Assembly: GCA_016928395.1 (NCBI GenBank)
Contig: JAFGKV010000063.1
Coordinates: forward strand, 4,106-68,105
Direction of reading: 5' to 3'
Length of the DNA: 64,000 bases
Origin: Candidatus Fermentibacterota bacterium
GTDB taxonomy: Bacteria > JAFGKV01
In this document: piece after piece, positions 9,907-18,244 of the stretch
How positions within the stretch are numbered: the stretch's first letter is position 1
Layout of the letters: each line of letters begins with the position of its first letter
Translations under genes and position numbers: made by a program
Notes under the pieces: model-generated
Told to the model about the DNA's origin: nothing
Database searches by the model: none
The model's input: the letters and a program-made list of their open reading frames with translations, nothing else

Positions 9907-11034
9907 GTGGCTCATGCATATACACCAGGATTGAGGGTTGCCGACCTCACCATCGTCCAGAAGGAGCGCCGGCTGCCGTTACCCGGACAGGTGCTGGTGA
10001 ATGTCGGCGACAGGGTGACTGCGACTCAGGTCGTAGCACGCACCGAGCTTCCGGGGAATGTCGAGAGTGTCAACGTCGCCAATCGTTTGGGCGTCCCCCC
10101 GGAAGATGTGCCCCACTGCATGCTGAAGAAGGAAGGCGACCCCGTCCAGAAGGGCGAAATCATGGCCCAGAGCAAGAGCTTCTTCGGCTTGTTCAAATCA
10201 TCGTGCCAGGCAACGGTCGACGGCACCGTTGAGACAGTGTCCTCCGTAACGGGACAGGTACTCCTCCGAGAGCCCCCCATGCCGGTAGAAGTCCGGGCCT
10301 ATGTAGATGGCGTCGTTACCGAGGTGCTGCCCCGGGAGGGTGTGATCGTCGAGACCCCCGCGACCTTCATCCAAGGAATCTTCGGCATCGGCGCTGAAAC
10401 TCAAGGTGAACTGGTCATGGTAGCCAGTAGCTCGGATGAGGTGCTCGAGGCCGACCGCCTCACCGAGGCGGTACGCGGCAAGGTCGCGGTTGGCGGATCG
10501 CTGGTGACCGCGGCGGCCATCCGCAAGGCCATCGCCGTCGGCGCCAAAGGGATTATCGCCGGAGGCCTTCACGACAAAGACCTGCGGGAGTTTCTGGGAT
10601 ATGATCTCGGCGTCGCTATCACCGGTAACGAGGACAAGGGGATCACCCTGATTGTCACGGAAGGATTCGGCACTATCAGAATGGCAGAAGGGACTTTTGC
10701 ATTGCTCAAGCGATGCGAGGGGATGGAATGCTCGATGAACGGGGCAACGCAAATTCGGGCCGGCGTGATCCGGCCGGAGGTCGTCATTCCCCGACGCGAC
10801 GAGCAGGTCGACGTCGATGGAGACGCCCGGGAGGGAGCCGGCAACATGGTGATCGGGAGCCCTGTCCGGGCTATTCGTGAGCCCTATTTCGGCCGCCTCG
10901 GCACAGTAAGTGCTCTGCCCTCAGAGCTGCAGCGTGTCGAATCCGAGACCATGGTGCGCGTCCTCGAGGTGCAGTTCGATGACGGCACCCGGGCCGTGGT
11001 CCCCCGCGCCAACGTGGAACTCATCGAGAAATAG
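9907..11034 (+). CDS. Unknown 375-aa protein, barrel-sandwich-like repeats plus KOW-like C-terminus
   Basis: No named family recognised. The first 180 residues hold several short beta motifs of barrel-sandwich type: VLVNVGDRVTATQVVAR, then KKEGDPVQKGEIMAQ, then ATVDGTVETVSSVTGQVL and AYVDGVVTEVLPREGV. These resemble biotinyl/lipoyl or RnfC/NqrA-type hammerhead folds but carry no modifiable lysine motif. Residues about 180-280 form an alpha/beta region (GAKGIIAGGLHDKDL). The last 55 residues (PYFGRLGTVSALP ... VVPRANVELIE) look like a KOW/SH3-like domain. It starts with GTG after a strong AGGAGGTGAG. I believe a similar protein accompanies MutL-like genes in other phyla, but I cannot verify that here. 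Confidence 0.8.
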   Translation: MAHAYTPGLRVADLTIVQKERRLPLPGQVLVNVGDRVTATQVVARTELPGNVESVNVANRLGVPPEDVPHCMLKKEGDPVQKGEIMAQSKSFFGLFKSSCQATVDGTVETVSSVTGQVLLREPPMPVEVRAYVDGVVTEVLPREGVIVETPATFIQGIFGIGAETQGELVMVASSSDEVLEADRLTEAVRGKVAVGGSLVTAAAIRKAIAVGAKGIIAGGLHDKDLREFLGYDLGVAITGNEDKGITLIVTEGFGTIRMAEGTFALLKRCEGMECSMNGATQIRAGVIRPEVVIPRRDEQVDVDGDAREGAGNMVIGSPVRAIREPYFGRLGTVSALPSELQRVESETMVRVLEVQFDDGTRAVVPRANVELIEK

Positions 11035-11089
11035 GGCGAGCCTCCACGCATCTTGAACGAGACGCCTCCGGGCGTCATGGAGGGCCGGC

Positions 11090-12325
11090 ATGAGCCCGAC
11101 GCTCATCTCCAGCCTCTTGGCAGGGTTCTTGGTTGGTGTGGTTCTCGGGCTCATCCTGCTGCGCGTAGGCCCACCGCGCCAGGCCAAAACGAGCCGTGAG
11201 GAAGACGCGGCAGCGTGGGCGTCGGTGCTCAATCAGGCCGTACGAGAGATGAAGACACGCCAGGTCACGGCGGACTCTCAGCGTGAGGATGCAGAGCACC
11301 GGGCAATACACACCGAAATGCTCTACCGGATGATCCTGGACGCGGTACCCAACGGAGTCGTAGCTTTCGACACCTCCGGTGCGGTGGTCACCGCCAATCC
11401 GGTGGCTCGCCGCCTCCTGGGGATAGACAAGACCAATGCGGTGGAGATGCCCCCCACTCTGGCGAGCTATCTCAGATCGGCTTTGAACGGGTCGACTCCT
11501 CCCTACGTGGAAACCGACCTTTTGGTTGGGCATGCCGTCGTGCCTGTCGGCGTCCAGATCCGCCCGCTGTCCGTGAGTACGGCGACACCCGGCGCGGTTA
11601 TGGTAGTCGCTGAACTGGCCGAACTCCGGCGGCTGCAAACCCGTGCCCGGCTCATGGAGGATCTGGCCGATCTGGGGCAGCTCACCGCGGGCATCGCCCA
11701 TGAGTTTCGTAACGCCTCAGGAACCCTTCGGGCATCGGCCCAGTTTCTGGCAGACAAGGTCGACGGAGCGGCCAAGGAGGCGGTACACGATCTTCTTGAA
11801 GAGACAGACAAGCTCGCGCGTGTCACGACCGAGTTGCTTGATTTCGCGAAACCCTGGGACCGAGGCATCGAGTCGGTCGAGTTGGATCCCCTGATTCGTC
11901 AGGTGTCCGGCCAGCTTGGGGCAGCCTTTCCCTCGCACCCGGTGGAACTGCGGCTCACCTGCCCCACACGTTCAGTGATGGGCAAAGGCACACTACTGGC
12001 CCGAGTGATCGATAATCTCATTCGTAACGCCGCCGAAGCCAACCCGCCAGGTGCGCAGATCAGGGTGGAATCATCCTCGACCCGCGACGAAGGCGGCTCA
12101 TGGCTCGTGGTGACGGTTATGGACCGCGGCTGCGGTCTTGCCTGGGGTGATGCGGAGGAGGCCTTCCTCCCCTTTCGAAGCACTAAGCCTGGCGGCACTG
12201 GCATGGGTCTAACTCTGGCGAGGAAGATAGCCCGCCTGCACGGCGGCACGCTGACCCTAACCAATCGTGATGGAGGCGGTGCCGTCGCGACGCTCAGGCT
12301 GCCATTCGGCGACGAAGAGGTATGA
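11090..12325 (+). CDS. PAS-domain sensor histidine kinase, NtrB/PilS type
   Basis: A membrane-anchored two-component kinase of 411 residues. A single N-terminal transmembrane helix lies at about 5-25, followed by a short coiled region. A PAS domain covers about 75-180 (ILDAVPNGVVAFDTSGAVV). The HisKA motif is GIAHEFRNASGTLRASA with phospho-acceptor His-204. The ATPase has the N box (NLIRNAAEA), G1 (DRGCGLAW) and G2 (GGTGMGLTLA). GGAGGG precedes the ATG. It lacks the multiple transmembrane helices of classical PilS. The likely partner is the sigma-54 response regulator at 13007, with a prepilin-like gene between them on the other strand. Confidence 0.92.
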   Translation: MSPTLISSLLAGFLVGVVLGLILLRVGPPRQAKTSREEDAAAWASVLNQAVREMKTRQVTADSQREDAEHRAIHTEMLYRMILDAVPNGVVAFDTSGAVVTANPVARRLLGIDKTNAVEMPPTLASYLRSALNGSTPPYVETDLLVGHAVVPVGVQIRPLSVSTATPGAVMVVAELAELRRLQTRARLMEDLADLGQLTAGIAHEFRNASGTLRASAQFLADKVDGAAKEAVHDLLEETDKLARVTTELLDFAKPWDRGIESVELDPLIRQVSGQLGAAFPSHPVELRLTCPTRSVMGKGTLLARVIDNLIRNAAEANPPGAQIRVESSSTRDEGGSWLVVTVMDRGCGLAWGDAEEAFLPFRSTKPGGTGMGLTLARKIARLHGGTLTLTNRDGGGAVATLRLPFGDEEV

Positions 12326-12521
12326 CATATCACTCGGGCGAGGCCGACGGCATGCACATGCGCCGAGTGTTAAAGCGATACGACAATGGCAACGGCCGAC
12401 GCACCTCTGCAACACGGAAAATCCCAGGGACGGGGCTCGCAGAGAGCGACGCGACGCCCCCCTGCGGCCGCGGGTATCGGGAAGTCACACGGGCGATGGC
12501 CCACGCGTGGCTCAGCAAGGA

Positions 12522-12851
12522 TTAGTGGTCGTGGGCATTCAGGTTGATGATGCAATATCCGTCGAAATCGTAAGGAGCCCCAAACGGGCACGATGGAATG
12601 ACCGGCACGAATTCCGGGGCCAAATCCTGCAACGAAGCGGCCACTTCTCCGTTGCCAGCCAAGTACATGGATGCCGCGCTGTTCAGGGTTGAGATGTTCC
12701 CATGGCACTTGGCCAGCTTGGCAGTATCCGTCACTTCAAGATACCGGGGAAGCAACAGCGCCGTCAGAATCATGATGACGGCGCAGATCACCATCAGTTC
12801 AACCAGTGTGAACCCTTGTTGGCCACCTCTGCAAAAGGGCTGGAACATCAT
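12522..12851 (-). CDS. Prepilin-like protein (type IV pilin / pseudopilin)
   Basis: A 109-residue protein with the class III signal peptide RGGQQG|FTLVELMVI: the prepilin peptidase site lies after Gly-13 and Glu is at position +5 of the mature protein. It is followed by a hydrophobic helix (MVICAVIMILTALLLPRYLEV) and a small C-terminal domain with Cys residues (CHGN ... CPFG ... GYCII). I chose the second of three in-frame starts because GGGAG lies 8 bases before it. It would be a minor or major pilin, or a type II secretion pseudopilin. It lies between a PilS-like kinase and a PilR-like regulator, and a sigma-54-like promoter stands upstream. No other pilus assembly genes are in the window. 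Confidence 0.85.
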   Translation of the reverse strand: MMFQPFCRGGQQGFTLVELMVICAVIMILTALLLPRYLEVTDTAKLAKCHGNISTLNSAASMYLAGNGEVAASLQDLAPEFVPVIPSCPFGAPYDFDGYCIINLNAHDH

Positions 12852-12939
12852 GTGGATCACTCCCATAGGTGAGAGGCACGAGACGACCGGCAGCACATAC
12901 CACGAACTCCGGAGACCTCACTGCGGTCAATGGTCCTCC

Positions 12940-12955
12940 TGCAATTCTCGGACCG
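12940..12955 (-). promoter_or_regulatory. Sigma-54-type (-24/-12) promoter candidate for the prepilin gene
   Basis: Read on the minus strand the site is CGGTCCGAGAATTGCA. It has GG and GC at the invariant 10-nt spacing and the -12 core TTGCA, plus C and G at two further consensus positions; three of the -24 bases differ from TGGCAC. Initiation would give a leader of about 80 nt before the prepilin ATG. The neighbouring activator keeps the GAFTGA loop needed for sigma-54, which supports the reading. Confidence 0.45.
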
Positions 12956-13006
12956 CCTTCTTCGCAATGCCTTTTTCCCTTCGTGCAGCGATTTCGGAGG
13001 CTGGTC

Positions 13007-14413
13007 ATGAGTGATCGGTCGCAGAGTGCCCGGGCAAAAGTACTCCTGGTTGAGGATCGCGAGACCCTGCGAAGATCCTTCGCCCGCCTGCTGACCGAAC
13101 GCTCATACGAGGTCCAGGAAGCGCCCGATCTGGCCCGCGCCCGTGCCGAGTTGGAGAATCATCCCCCCGATGTGGTGCTCACTGATCTCAAGCTCCCCGA
13201 CGGCGAGGGTACCGAACTACTCTCACTGTGCCAGCAACTCCCCAAGCCACCTCCGGTGATTCTCCTTACCGCGTACGGTTCAGTGGAAACCGCGGTGCAG
13301 GCAATGCGGCGGGGCGCATACGACTTTCTCACCAAGCCGGTAGACTCGGAGCACCTTCTGCTCGTGACCCAACGCGCACTGCAGGATTCCGCCCGCCGGT
13401 GGCGCCTGGAGGCCTTGGCTTCGGTAGAAGACGAACCCACCCTTCTCGGCGATAATGCTCCCTTCCGAGAAGTCGTGCATCGCGCGTGCACTGCTGCGGC
13501 GACCGACACCACCGTTCTCCTTCTGGGAGAGAGTGGCACTGGGAAGGAGCTGCTGGCGCGCCTTATTCACCAGCGCAGCACGCGAAAGGATGGTGTGTTT
13601 GTGCCGGTCAACTGCGCGGCTATATCGGCTTCTCTGGCCGAGAGCGCCCTCTTCGGCCATGAACGCGGCGCATTCACCGGAGCCCGTGAACGCCACCGCG
13701 GCTGGTTCGAGCTCGCCCACGGAGGCACGCTCTTCCTCGATGAAATCGGCGACCTTGAGCATGGGCTCCAGGGCAAGTTCCTCCGTGTCTTGGAGGACGG
13801 GATGCTGCAGCGGGTGGGTGGTTCCCAGTGGCTGAAGGTCAATGTCCGCGTCATCGCGGCCAGCAACCGCGACCTCAGCACCGATGTTGCAGCGGGCCGG
13901 TTCCGTAGCGACCTCTACTACCGTCTCGCCGTATTCCCCCTGGTGTTGCCGCCTTTGCGAGAGCGCCTCGATGACATCCCGATCCTCGCGCTTCATCTCC
14001 TGAACCGCCATTCCAAGGCCTTGGGACGAGGACAGCTCTCCCTGAGTGTCTCTGCGCTGGACGCATTGGCGCACTACCATTGGCCCGGGAACATACGGGA
14101 GCTGGCCAATGTCCTGGAAAGAACTGCGATTCTCGCCCGGGAACCGCTAATCACCCCCGAGATGCTGCCGCCTCTGCAGCGGCTTTCCGTCGAGACCGTT
14201 CCCGGGGAGGACCTGAGTCTGCCGCGCCAAGTTGCCGCCGTGGTCGAAAGAGTCGAGCGTGAGGCGATCACCCGCGCCCTGCGGAAGACCTCCGGTCGAA
14301 GAAGTGAGGCGGCGCGCCTGCTGGGAATCACCTATCGGACTTTGCTCAACAAACTCAACTCCTATGACATGGAATCCCCGAAGGGAGCCCCGCATACTCG
14401 TGGAGGAGAATGA
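13007..14413 (+). CDS. Sigma-54-dependent response regulator, NtrC/PilR type
   Basis: A 468-residue enhancer-binding protein. The receiver domain (about 10-125) has the phosphorylation site Asp-60 (VVLTDLKLPDG) and Lys-110. The AAA+ domain has Walker A GESGTGKE at 174-181, the sigma-54 contact loop GAFTGA at 221-226, Walker B TLFLDEIGD and the arginine-finger region. The C-terminus is a Fis-type helix-turn-helix (EAARLLGITYRTLLNKLNSY). The ATG at 13007 is preceded by CGGAGG; longer upstream starts lack support. It is divergent from the prepilin gene, and its stop overlaps the start of the transcarbamylase gene, suggesting that gene is cotranscribed with it. Confidence 0.95.
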   Translation: MSDRSQSARAKVLLVEDRETLRRSFARLLTERSYEVQEAPDLARARAELENHPPDVVLTDLKLPDGEGTELLSLCQQLPKPPPVILLTAYGSVETAVQAMRRGAYDFLTKPVDSEHLLLVTQRALQDSARRWRLEALASVEDEPTLLGDNAPFREVVHRACTAAATDTTVLLLGESGTGKELLARLIHQRSTRKDGVFVPVNCAAISASLAESALFGHERGAFTGARERHRGWFELAHGGTLFLDEIGDLEHGLQGKFLRVLEDGMLQRVGGSQWLKVNVRVIAASNRDLSTDVAAGRFRSDLYYRLAVFPLVLPPLRERLDDIPILALHLLNRHSKALGRGQLSLSVSALDALAHYHWPGNIRELANVLERTAILAREPLITPEMLPPLQRLSVETVPGEDLSLPRQVAAVVERVEREAITRALRKTSGRRSEAARLLGITYRTLLNKLNSYDMESPKGAPHTRGGE

Positions 14414-15402
14414 TGGCTGTTGATCCCGTGACCCTGAAGGGTCGTGACTACCTTCTCACTGCAGATTGGACCCGTGACGAACTGGATACTGCCCTGGAAT
14501 GGTCGGGGCGCCTCAAGGAACTGCGCAGGGTGGCCTTGCCTCATCGAATGCTGGAGTCCAAGACCGTCTTTTTGCTCTTTTTCGACAAGTCAACCCGGAC
14601 CAGGAACTCATTCGAGGCAGGAATCACCCAGCTGGGCGGCCATGCGCATTTCATCGCCGCCGAGACCTCGCAGATCGCCCATGGCGAGAGCCCGAAGGAC
14701 ATGGGGATCATCCTCTCCACCTACGGTGAGGCCATCGCGATTAGGCACGATCTTGTCCCGGGGGAGGGTCACTCCTACATGCGCGAAGTGGCCCATTACG
14801 CCTCGATTCCGGTGCTCAACATGCAGTGTGATGTGGATCATCCGTTCCAGACCCTGGCAGACCTCATGACAATTCGGGAACATTTCGGCAGCGATGTCCG
14901 CGGCCTCAGGGTCGCGGTGACCTGGGCCTACGCCCCTTCCTATGCCAAGCCACTCAGCGTGCCCCAGGGTTTGCTCATGTTGCTGCCTCGTTTCGGTATT
15001 GATGTGACTCTGGCCCACCCGCCCGAGTACACGCTGTTGCCTGAAGCCTTGGAACTGGCACACAAGGGCGCTGCCGAGGGTGGCGGCCGCATCATCGTTG
15101 CCCCCTCCATGGAGGAGGCTGCCGAAGGTGCGCACGTGGTCTACGCCAAGAGCTGGGGTGCGGCCAACTTGATGAAACAACCCGACGAGGCCTTGGCACT
15201 TTCCAGGAAGTATGCCCACTGGATCTGTGATGAACGCATCATGTCCATAGCAGGTCCGGAATCCACCTATATGCACTGCCTACCCGCCGACCGAGGTAAT
15301 GAAGTCACCGATGCAGTACTCGACGGCCCTCGATCACTCATCTACCCGGAAGCCGAGAATCGCTTGCACACCTGCAAAGCCATCATGGCACTGGTGATGT
15401 AG
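14410..15402 (+). CDS. Transcarbamylase of the ornithine carbamoyltransferase superfamily (YgeW/AOTC-like)
   Basis: The enzyme would transfer a carbamoyl group from carbamoyl phosphate to an amino acceptor. The 330 residues carry the carbamoyl-phosphate motif STRTR at 61-65, HPFQTLADL (HPxQ) at 144-147 and HCLPADRGNEV (HCLP) at 289-292. The central block VTWAYAPSYAKPLSVPQGLL resembles the knotted YgeW / acetyl- or succinyl-ornithine group more than anabolic ArgF, so the acceptor is not settled. The start overlaps the stop of the NtrC-type gene (tandem ATGATG; either could be used), with GGAGGAG ahead. No other arginine or purine-degradation gene is nearby. Confidence 0.82.
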   Translation: MMAVDPVTLKGRDYLLTADWTRDELDTALEWSGRLKELRRVALPHRMLESKTVFLLFFDKSTRTRNSFEAGITQLGGHAHFIAAETSQIAHGESPKDMGIILSTYGEAIAIRHDLVPGEGHSYMREVAHYASIPVLNMQCDVDHPFQTLADLMTIREHFGSDVRGLRVAVTWAYAPSYAKPLSVPQGLLMLLPRFGIDVTLAHPPEYTLLPEALELAHKGAAEGGGRIIVAPSMEEAAEGAHVVYAKSWGAANLMKQPDEALALSRKYAHWICDERIMSIAGPESTYMHCLPADRGNEVTDAVLDGPRSLIYPEAENRLHTCKAIMALVM

Positions 15403-15477
15403 ACTCGCGCGTGGTCTGGCGCCCGAGGCTCTTGTGCACCTGGGTCAAAGAACCTTTCGTTCTGGCTTGGGGTATCG

Positions 15478-16734
15478 TCAATCAGCGATATGGGGCGGCT
15501 GATAGTCGACGCAAGGATCCACCGATTCCGCGGAGGGGTTCGCCCATCCTGTCTCAAAATACCGGCCCACCATGTCAGGTAACGGCCCCCCGTCAATGAA
15601 CAGGCTGATATTGCGGGAGTCATTGAACCCGCCGTGCGTCCAGTTCGACGTGCCAATCCAGCAGCGCTGGTCATCCGCGATCGCATACTTGGGATGCTCG
15701 ACCCGGGCGAAGGGAATGAAGCCACCCGACCATTCAGGAAGGTTACTGAACCGCACCTCGATGCCCGGAGTCGCCGCGAGGCTCTTCACATAGGAGAGCG
15801 TGCCGGGGCGTTTGTTCCAATTGGAGAGTATGATACGCACCTGGACGCCGCGGGCTGCCGCCCGCTTCAGGGCGCACTCCAACGGCTCGTGGTACCTACG
15901 CGAACCCACGGGATCAAAGGTCAGAACTTGTGCGCGCAGCATCTTCGCCGCCGAATCGATCAACTCAACAAGAAGCGGTTCGTCCCAAGGGATGCCCGGC
16001 GGCAACGCCTGAGAAGGACTTGCCGCGACGCGAACCACGGTCGATTCATTAGGGGAGGATTCAAGAACGAAAATGCTTCTACAAGCCGTCGTCACTGCAC
16101 GGCCGGGGCTTTGCGCTTCTGCACCGGGATCCCGGCCGGAGTTGCCACGGCGTCGGCCCAAGCTCCAATCCATCGCCATGATCTCCCCGACGGCTGAAAC
16201 GATACCTGGATGGCGTACCCGTACGCCCAGTTCGCGGATATGCTCTAAGGATCGCCAGTCCCAGTTCTGTGACCCCACGACCAGGTCGTCATGGTCGACC
16301 ACCATGCATTTGGCATGAAGCACTCCGCCCCAGAGCGCCTTCACATCCAATAGCCGTACCTCCGCATCGGGCCACGAGGCTATGGTGTCCAGCATCTCGG
16401 GATAGGTGCGGGCGAACCCGGCATCCGCCAAGAGCCTGATGCGAACACCACGCTGCTGTGCCAGCTCCAGCTGTGCAAGCACCTCTGAAAATGCATGCCC
16501 GGCAGTATCAACACTGACGTAGAAGGTCTCGATCTGGATAAGGGAATCCGCCCCGGCGATCATCTCACACCACACCTCAGGGGTGTTTCTCATCATGGGA
16601 TCATCCAGGAGCGTCTCCAGCGGGACGCTCTCCACCAGCTCAAGTGCCAGTGAGATCTCACTCTGCTGAGCATGGCCGCTCCTGGCAAGAACCGCGCACA
16701 GAGTGATGAACAGCACAACCGCGAGACGATTCAT
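15478..16734 (-). CDS. Secreted phospholipase D-like protein, two HKD motifs
   Basis: The 418-residue protein starts with a signal peptide (MNRLAVVLFITLCAVLARSG, likely cut after AHA). It has two PLD motifs: HAKCMVVDHDDLVVGSQNW and HPKYAIADDQRCWIGTSNW, each HxKx4D, so both active-site halves look complete. PLD-fold enzymes cleave phosphodiesters in phospholipids or nucleic acids; the substrate here is unknown. AGGAGGAG lies just before the ATG. It follows the methyltransferase gene by 8 bases on the same strand, so the two are likely cotranscribed. A second, larger PLD protein with a different architecture lies at 51865. Confidence 0.88.
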   Translation of the reverse strand: MNRLAVVLFITLCAVLARSGHAQQSEISLALELVESVPLETLLDDPMMRNTPEVWCEMIAGADSLIQIETFYVSVDTAGHAFSEVLAQLELAQQRGVRIRLLADAGFARTYPEMLDTIASWPDAEVRLLDVKALWGGVLHAKCMVVDHDDLVVGSQNWDWRSLEHIRELGVRVRHPGIVSAVGEIMAMDWSLGRRRGNSGRDPGAEAQSPGRAVTTACRSIFVLESSPNESTVVRVAASPSQALPPGIPWDEPLLVELIDSAAKMLRAQVLTFDPVGSRRYHEPLECALKRAAARGVQVRIILSNWNKRPGTLSYVKSLAATPGIEVRFSNLPEWSGGFIPFARVEHPKYAIADDQRCWIGTSNWTHGGFNDSRNISLFIDGGPLPDMVGRYFETGWANPSAESVDPCVDYQPPHIAD

Positions 16735-16742
16735 GACTCCTC

Positions 16743-17912
16743 CTATTCCGTTACGAAGGCGATGTCGATGAGGCCCTTGCGCCACAGCCCCCGGAACAGG
16801 CGCCTCGCAGACTCAGCCAACCCGCTGGGATTACCCTGAAGCGGGACTGCATCCAGGATCGCCGCGATGGTGCGCGTCCCGTCCATGAAGCGGAACAGCG
16901 TAGAGTCGAGGGGATTCATGGAATCCAGCAGCCTGTGGCCGAAGCGTCGCAGCCTGCCCTGGTCCGGCAGAGGCACCATTTGCATGAACGAATCGTCGAA
17001 GAAATCAACACGGTAGTCATCGTCGGGCCTCACCGCGGGGCAGGCAATGACGTAGTGCTGGTTCGTGGCGTGGAAGAGCTCCATGGCGGCCCAGACATCC
17101 GGTTCCGGAAGGGCCGCAACAGCTCTCGCCAGGGCGTGGCCCATGCCGAGGTGGGCGTCGGGATAGTACAGCTCATTGTTCGCCCACCGCTGAAAACGAA
17201 GACCGCACCCGTCGAGCAGTTCGATAAGCGCACCTACAGTGTAGTCAATGTCTCGCCTGTTGAGAAAGGTGTCGACAAACACGGTATCGTGGGTGAACCC
17301 GAAGGCCGCGATGAAGCGTTGGGCTGGATGGTGTGGCCCTAAGGCCGCCACCGTGGATCGAACCAAGGCCAATCCTTCCTCGTCCTGCCCGACGCCCATC
17401 GATCGAAACAGCCCCGCCAGCATGCGGATCCCGGCCCGGCCGTGGGCGCCGTACACCATGAGGCTCAGGGACCCGTGCGGACGAAGGATTGTGGCAAGCT
17501 CCGCCAGGCCTGCGGCAGGATCCTCCAGATGATGGAGCACGCCGTGACACAAGATGAGATCAAATGAGACGTCAAGGGCGCTCGCCCTCTCAATAGGGAG
17601 GTGGTGGAGGCTGAGGTTGGAAAGACCATAGTCGGCCTTCAGCCTCCGCTGATGGCGAAGGCTTGTGGCGCTCACATCGATGCCGGTGACTCGCGCGTCG
17701 TGGTTGTAGTGTGCGATGAGGGCCGCCTCCCTGGTGCCGCATCCGGCCACCAGTATCTCGATGGGCCGGGCAGGGACGCGCCGCGGCCAGTATCGCTCCC
17801 ACCGCAACCGTGCCTCCTCCAGCGACGGATGATCAAGACAGTAGAGAGGCGAAGGGTACGGCCAGCGTTCGTACTGCTGCGCGAGGCTGTCATTCATCGG
17901 TTCATCCGTCAT
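16743..17912 (-). CDS. SAM-dependent methyltransferase with extra C-terminal domain
   Basis: A class I methyltransferase of 389 residues. Motif I is EILVAGCGTREAAL at about 52-65, the acidic residue is in TGIDVS, and post-motif segments include FDLILCHGVLHHLEDPAAGLAEL. Its N-terminus (QYERWPYPSPLYCL) is typical of a group of large methyltransferases of unknown substrate. Residues from about 290 onwards (DDDYRVDFFDDSF ... FRFMDGTRTIAAILD) resemble a small winged-helix or PqqD-like domain. The PLD gene lies immediately downstream. No substrate can be assigned. Confidence 0.8.
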   Translation of the reverse strand: MTDEPMNDSLAQQYERWPYPSPLYCLDHPSLEEARLRWERYWPRRVPARPIEILVAGCGTREAALIAHYNHDARVTGIDVSATSLRHQRRLKADYGLSNLSLHHLPIERASALDVSFDLILCHGVLHHLEDPAAGLAELATILRPHGSLSLMVYGAHGRAGIRMLAGLFRSMGVGQDEEGLALVRSTVAALGPHHPAQRFIAAFGFTHDTVFVDTFLNRRDIDYTVGALIELLDGCGLRFQRWANNELYYPDAHLGMGHALARAVAALPEPDVWAAMELFHATNQHYVIACPAVRPDDDYRVDFFDDSFMQMVPLPDQGRLRRFGHRLLDSMNPLDSTLFRFMDGTRTIAAILDAVPLQGNPSGLAESARRLFRGLWRKGLIDIAFVTE

Positions 17913-18244
17913 GGACCCTCCCTATGCTCTGTGCCGCACCGCTCTCGTCACACTGGGTGCATTCGACTCAGTCAACATGGATCAAGATCACCAAATCAGA
18001 GTCCTCCGAGAGAGGAAGGCAACAGGAACGACTCAGGTGGACGAAGGGAAGACCGGAATCATTGATGGAGGCGCGATGAGTCGGCAATCCGCAGGCAATC
18101 TCAACGTTCATGCCGGATGGCGTATACTCTCCCCGGGCGCGAGACTTCAGACCTCGCGCCCGCGACCCGAAATGGTCGAAAGCACCTGCGTGTGCCGGAT
18201 TGAATCCTGTGGGCCTCTTCCTGAACCCCTGCCCAGAGCCCTAG
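17913..18244. other. Intergenic region with a strong GC-rich hairpin
   Basis: I see no convincing gene in these 332 bases. At 18134-18162, CGGGCGCGAG and CTCGCGCCCG form a perfect 10-bp stem with a 9-nt loop. It lies 83 bases beyond the stop of the SdpI-like gene and upstream of the methyltransferase gene. No T-run follows on either strand, so it is a stable mRNA end or an operator rather than a classical terminator. Confidence 0.5.

Noticed and set aside
12326-12521. A small gene between the kinase and the prepilin gene
   Set aside because: The 67- and 141-codon frames are arginine-rich with no ribosome site and overlap real genes.
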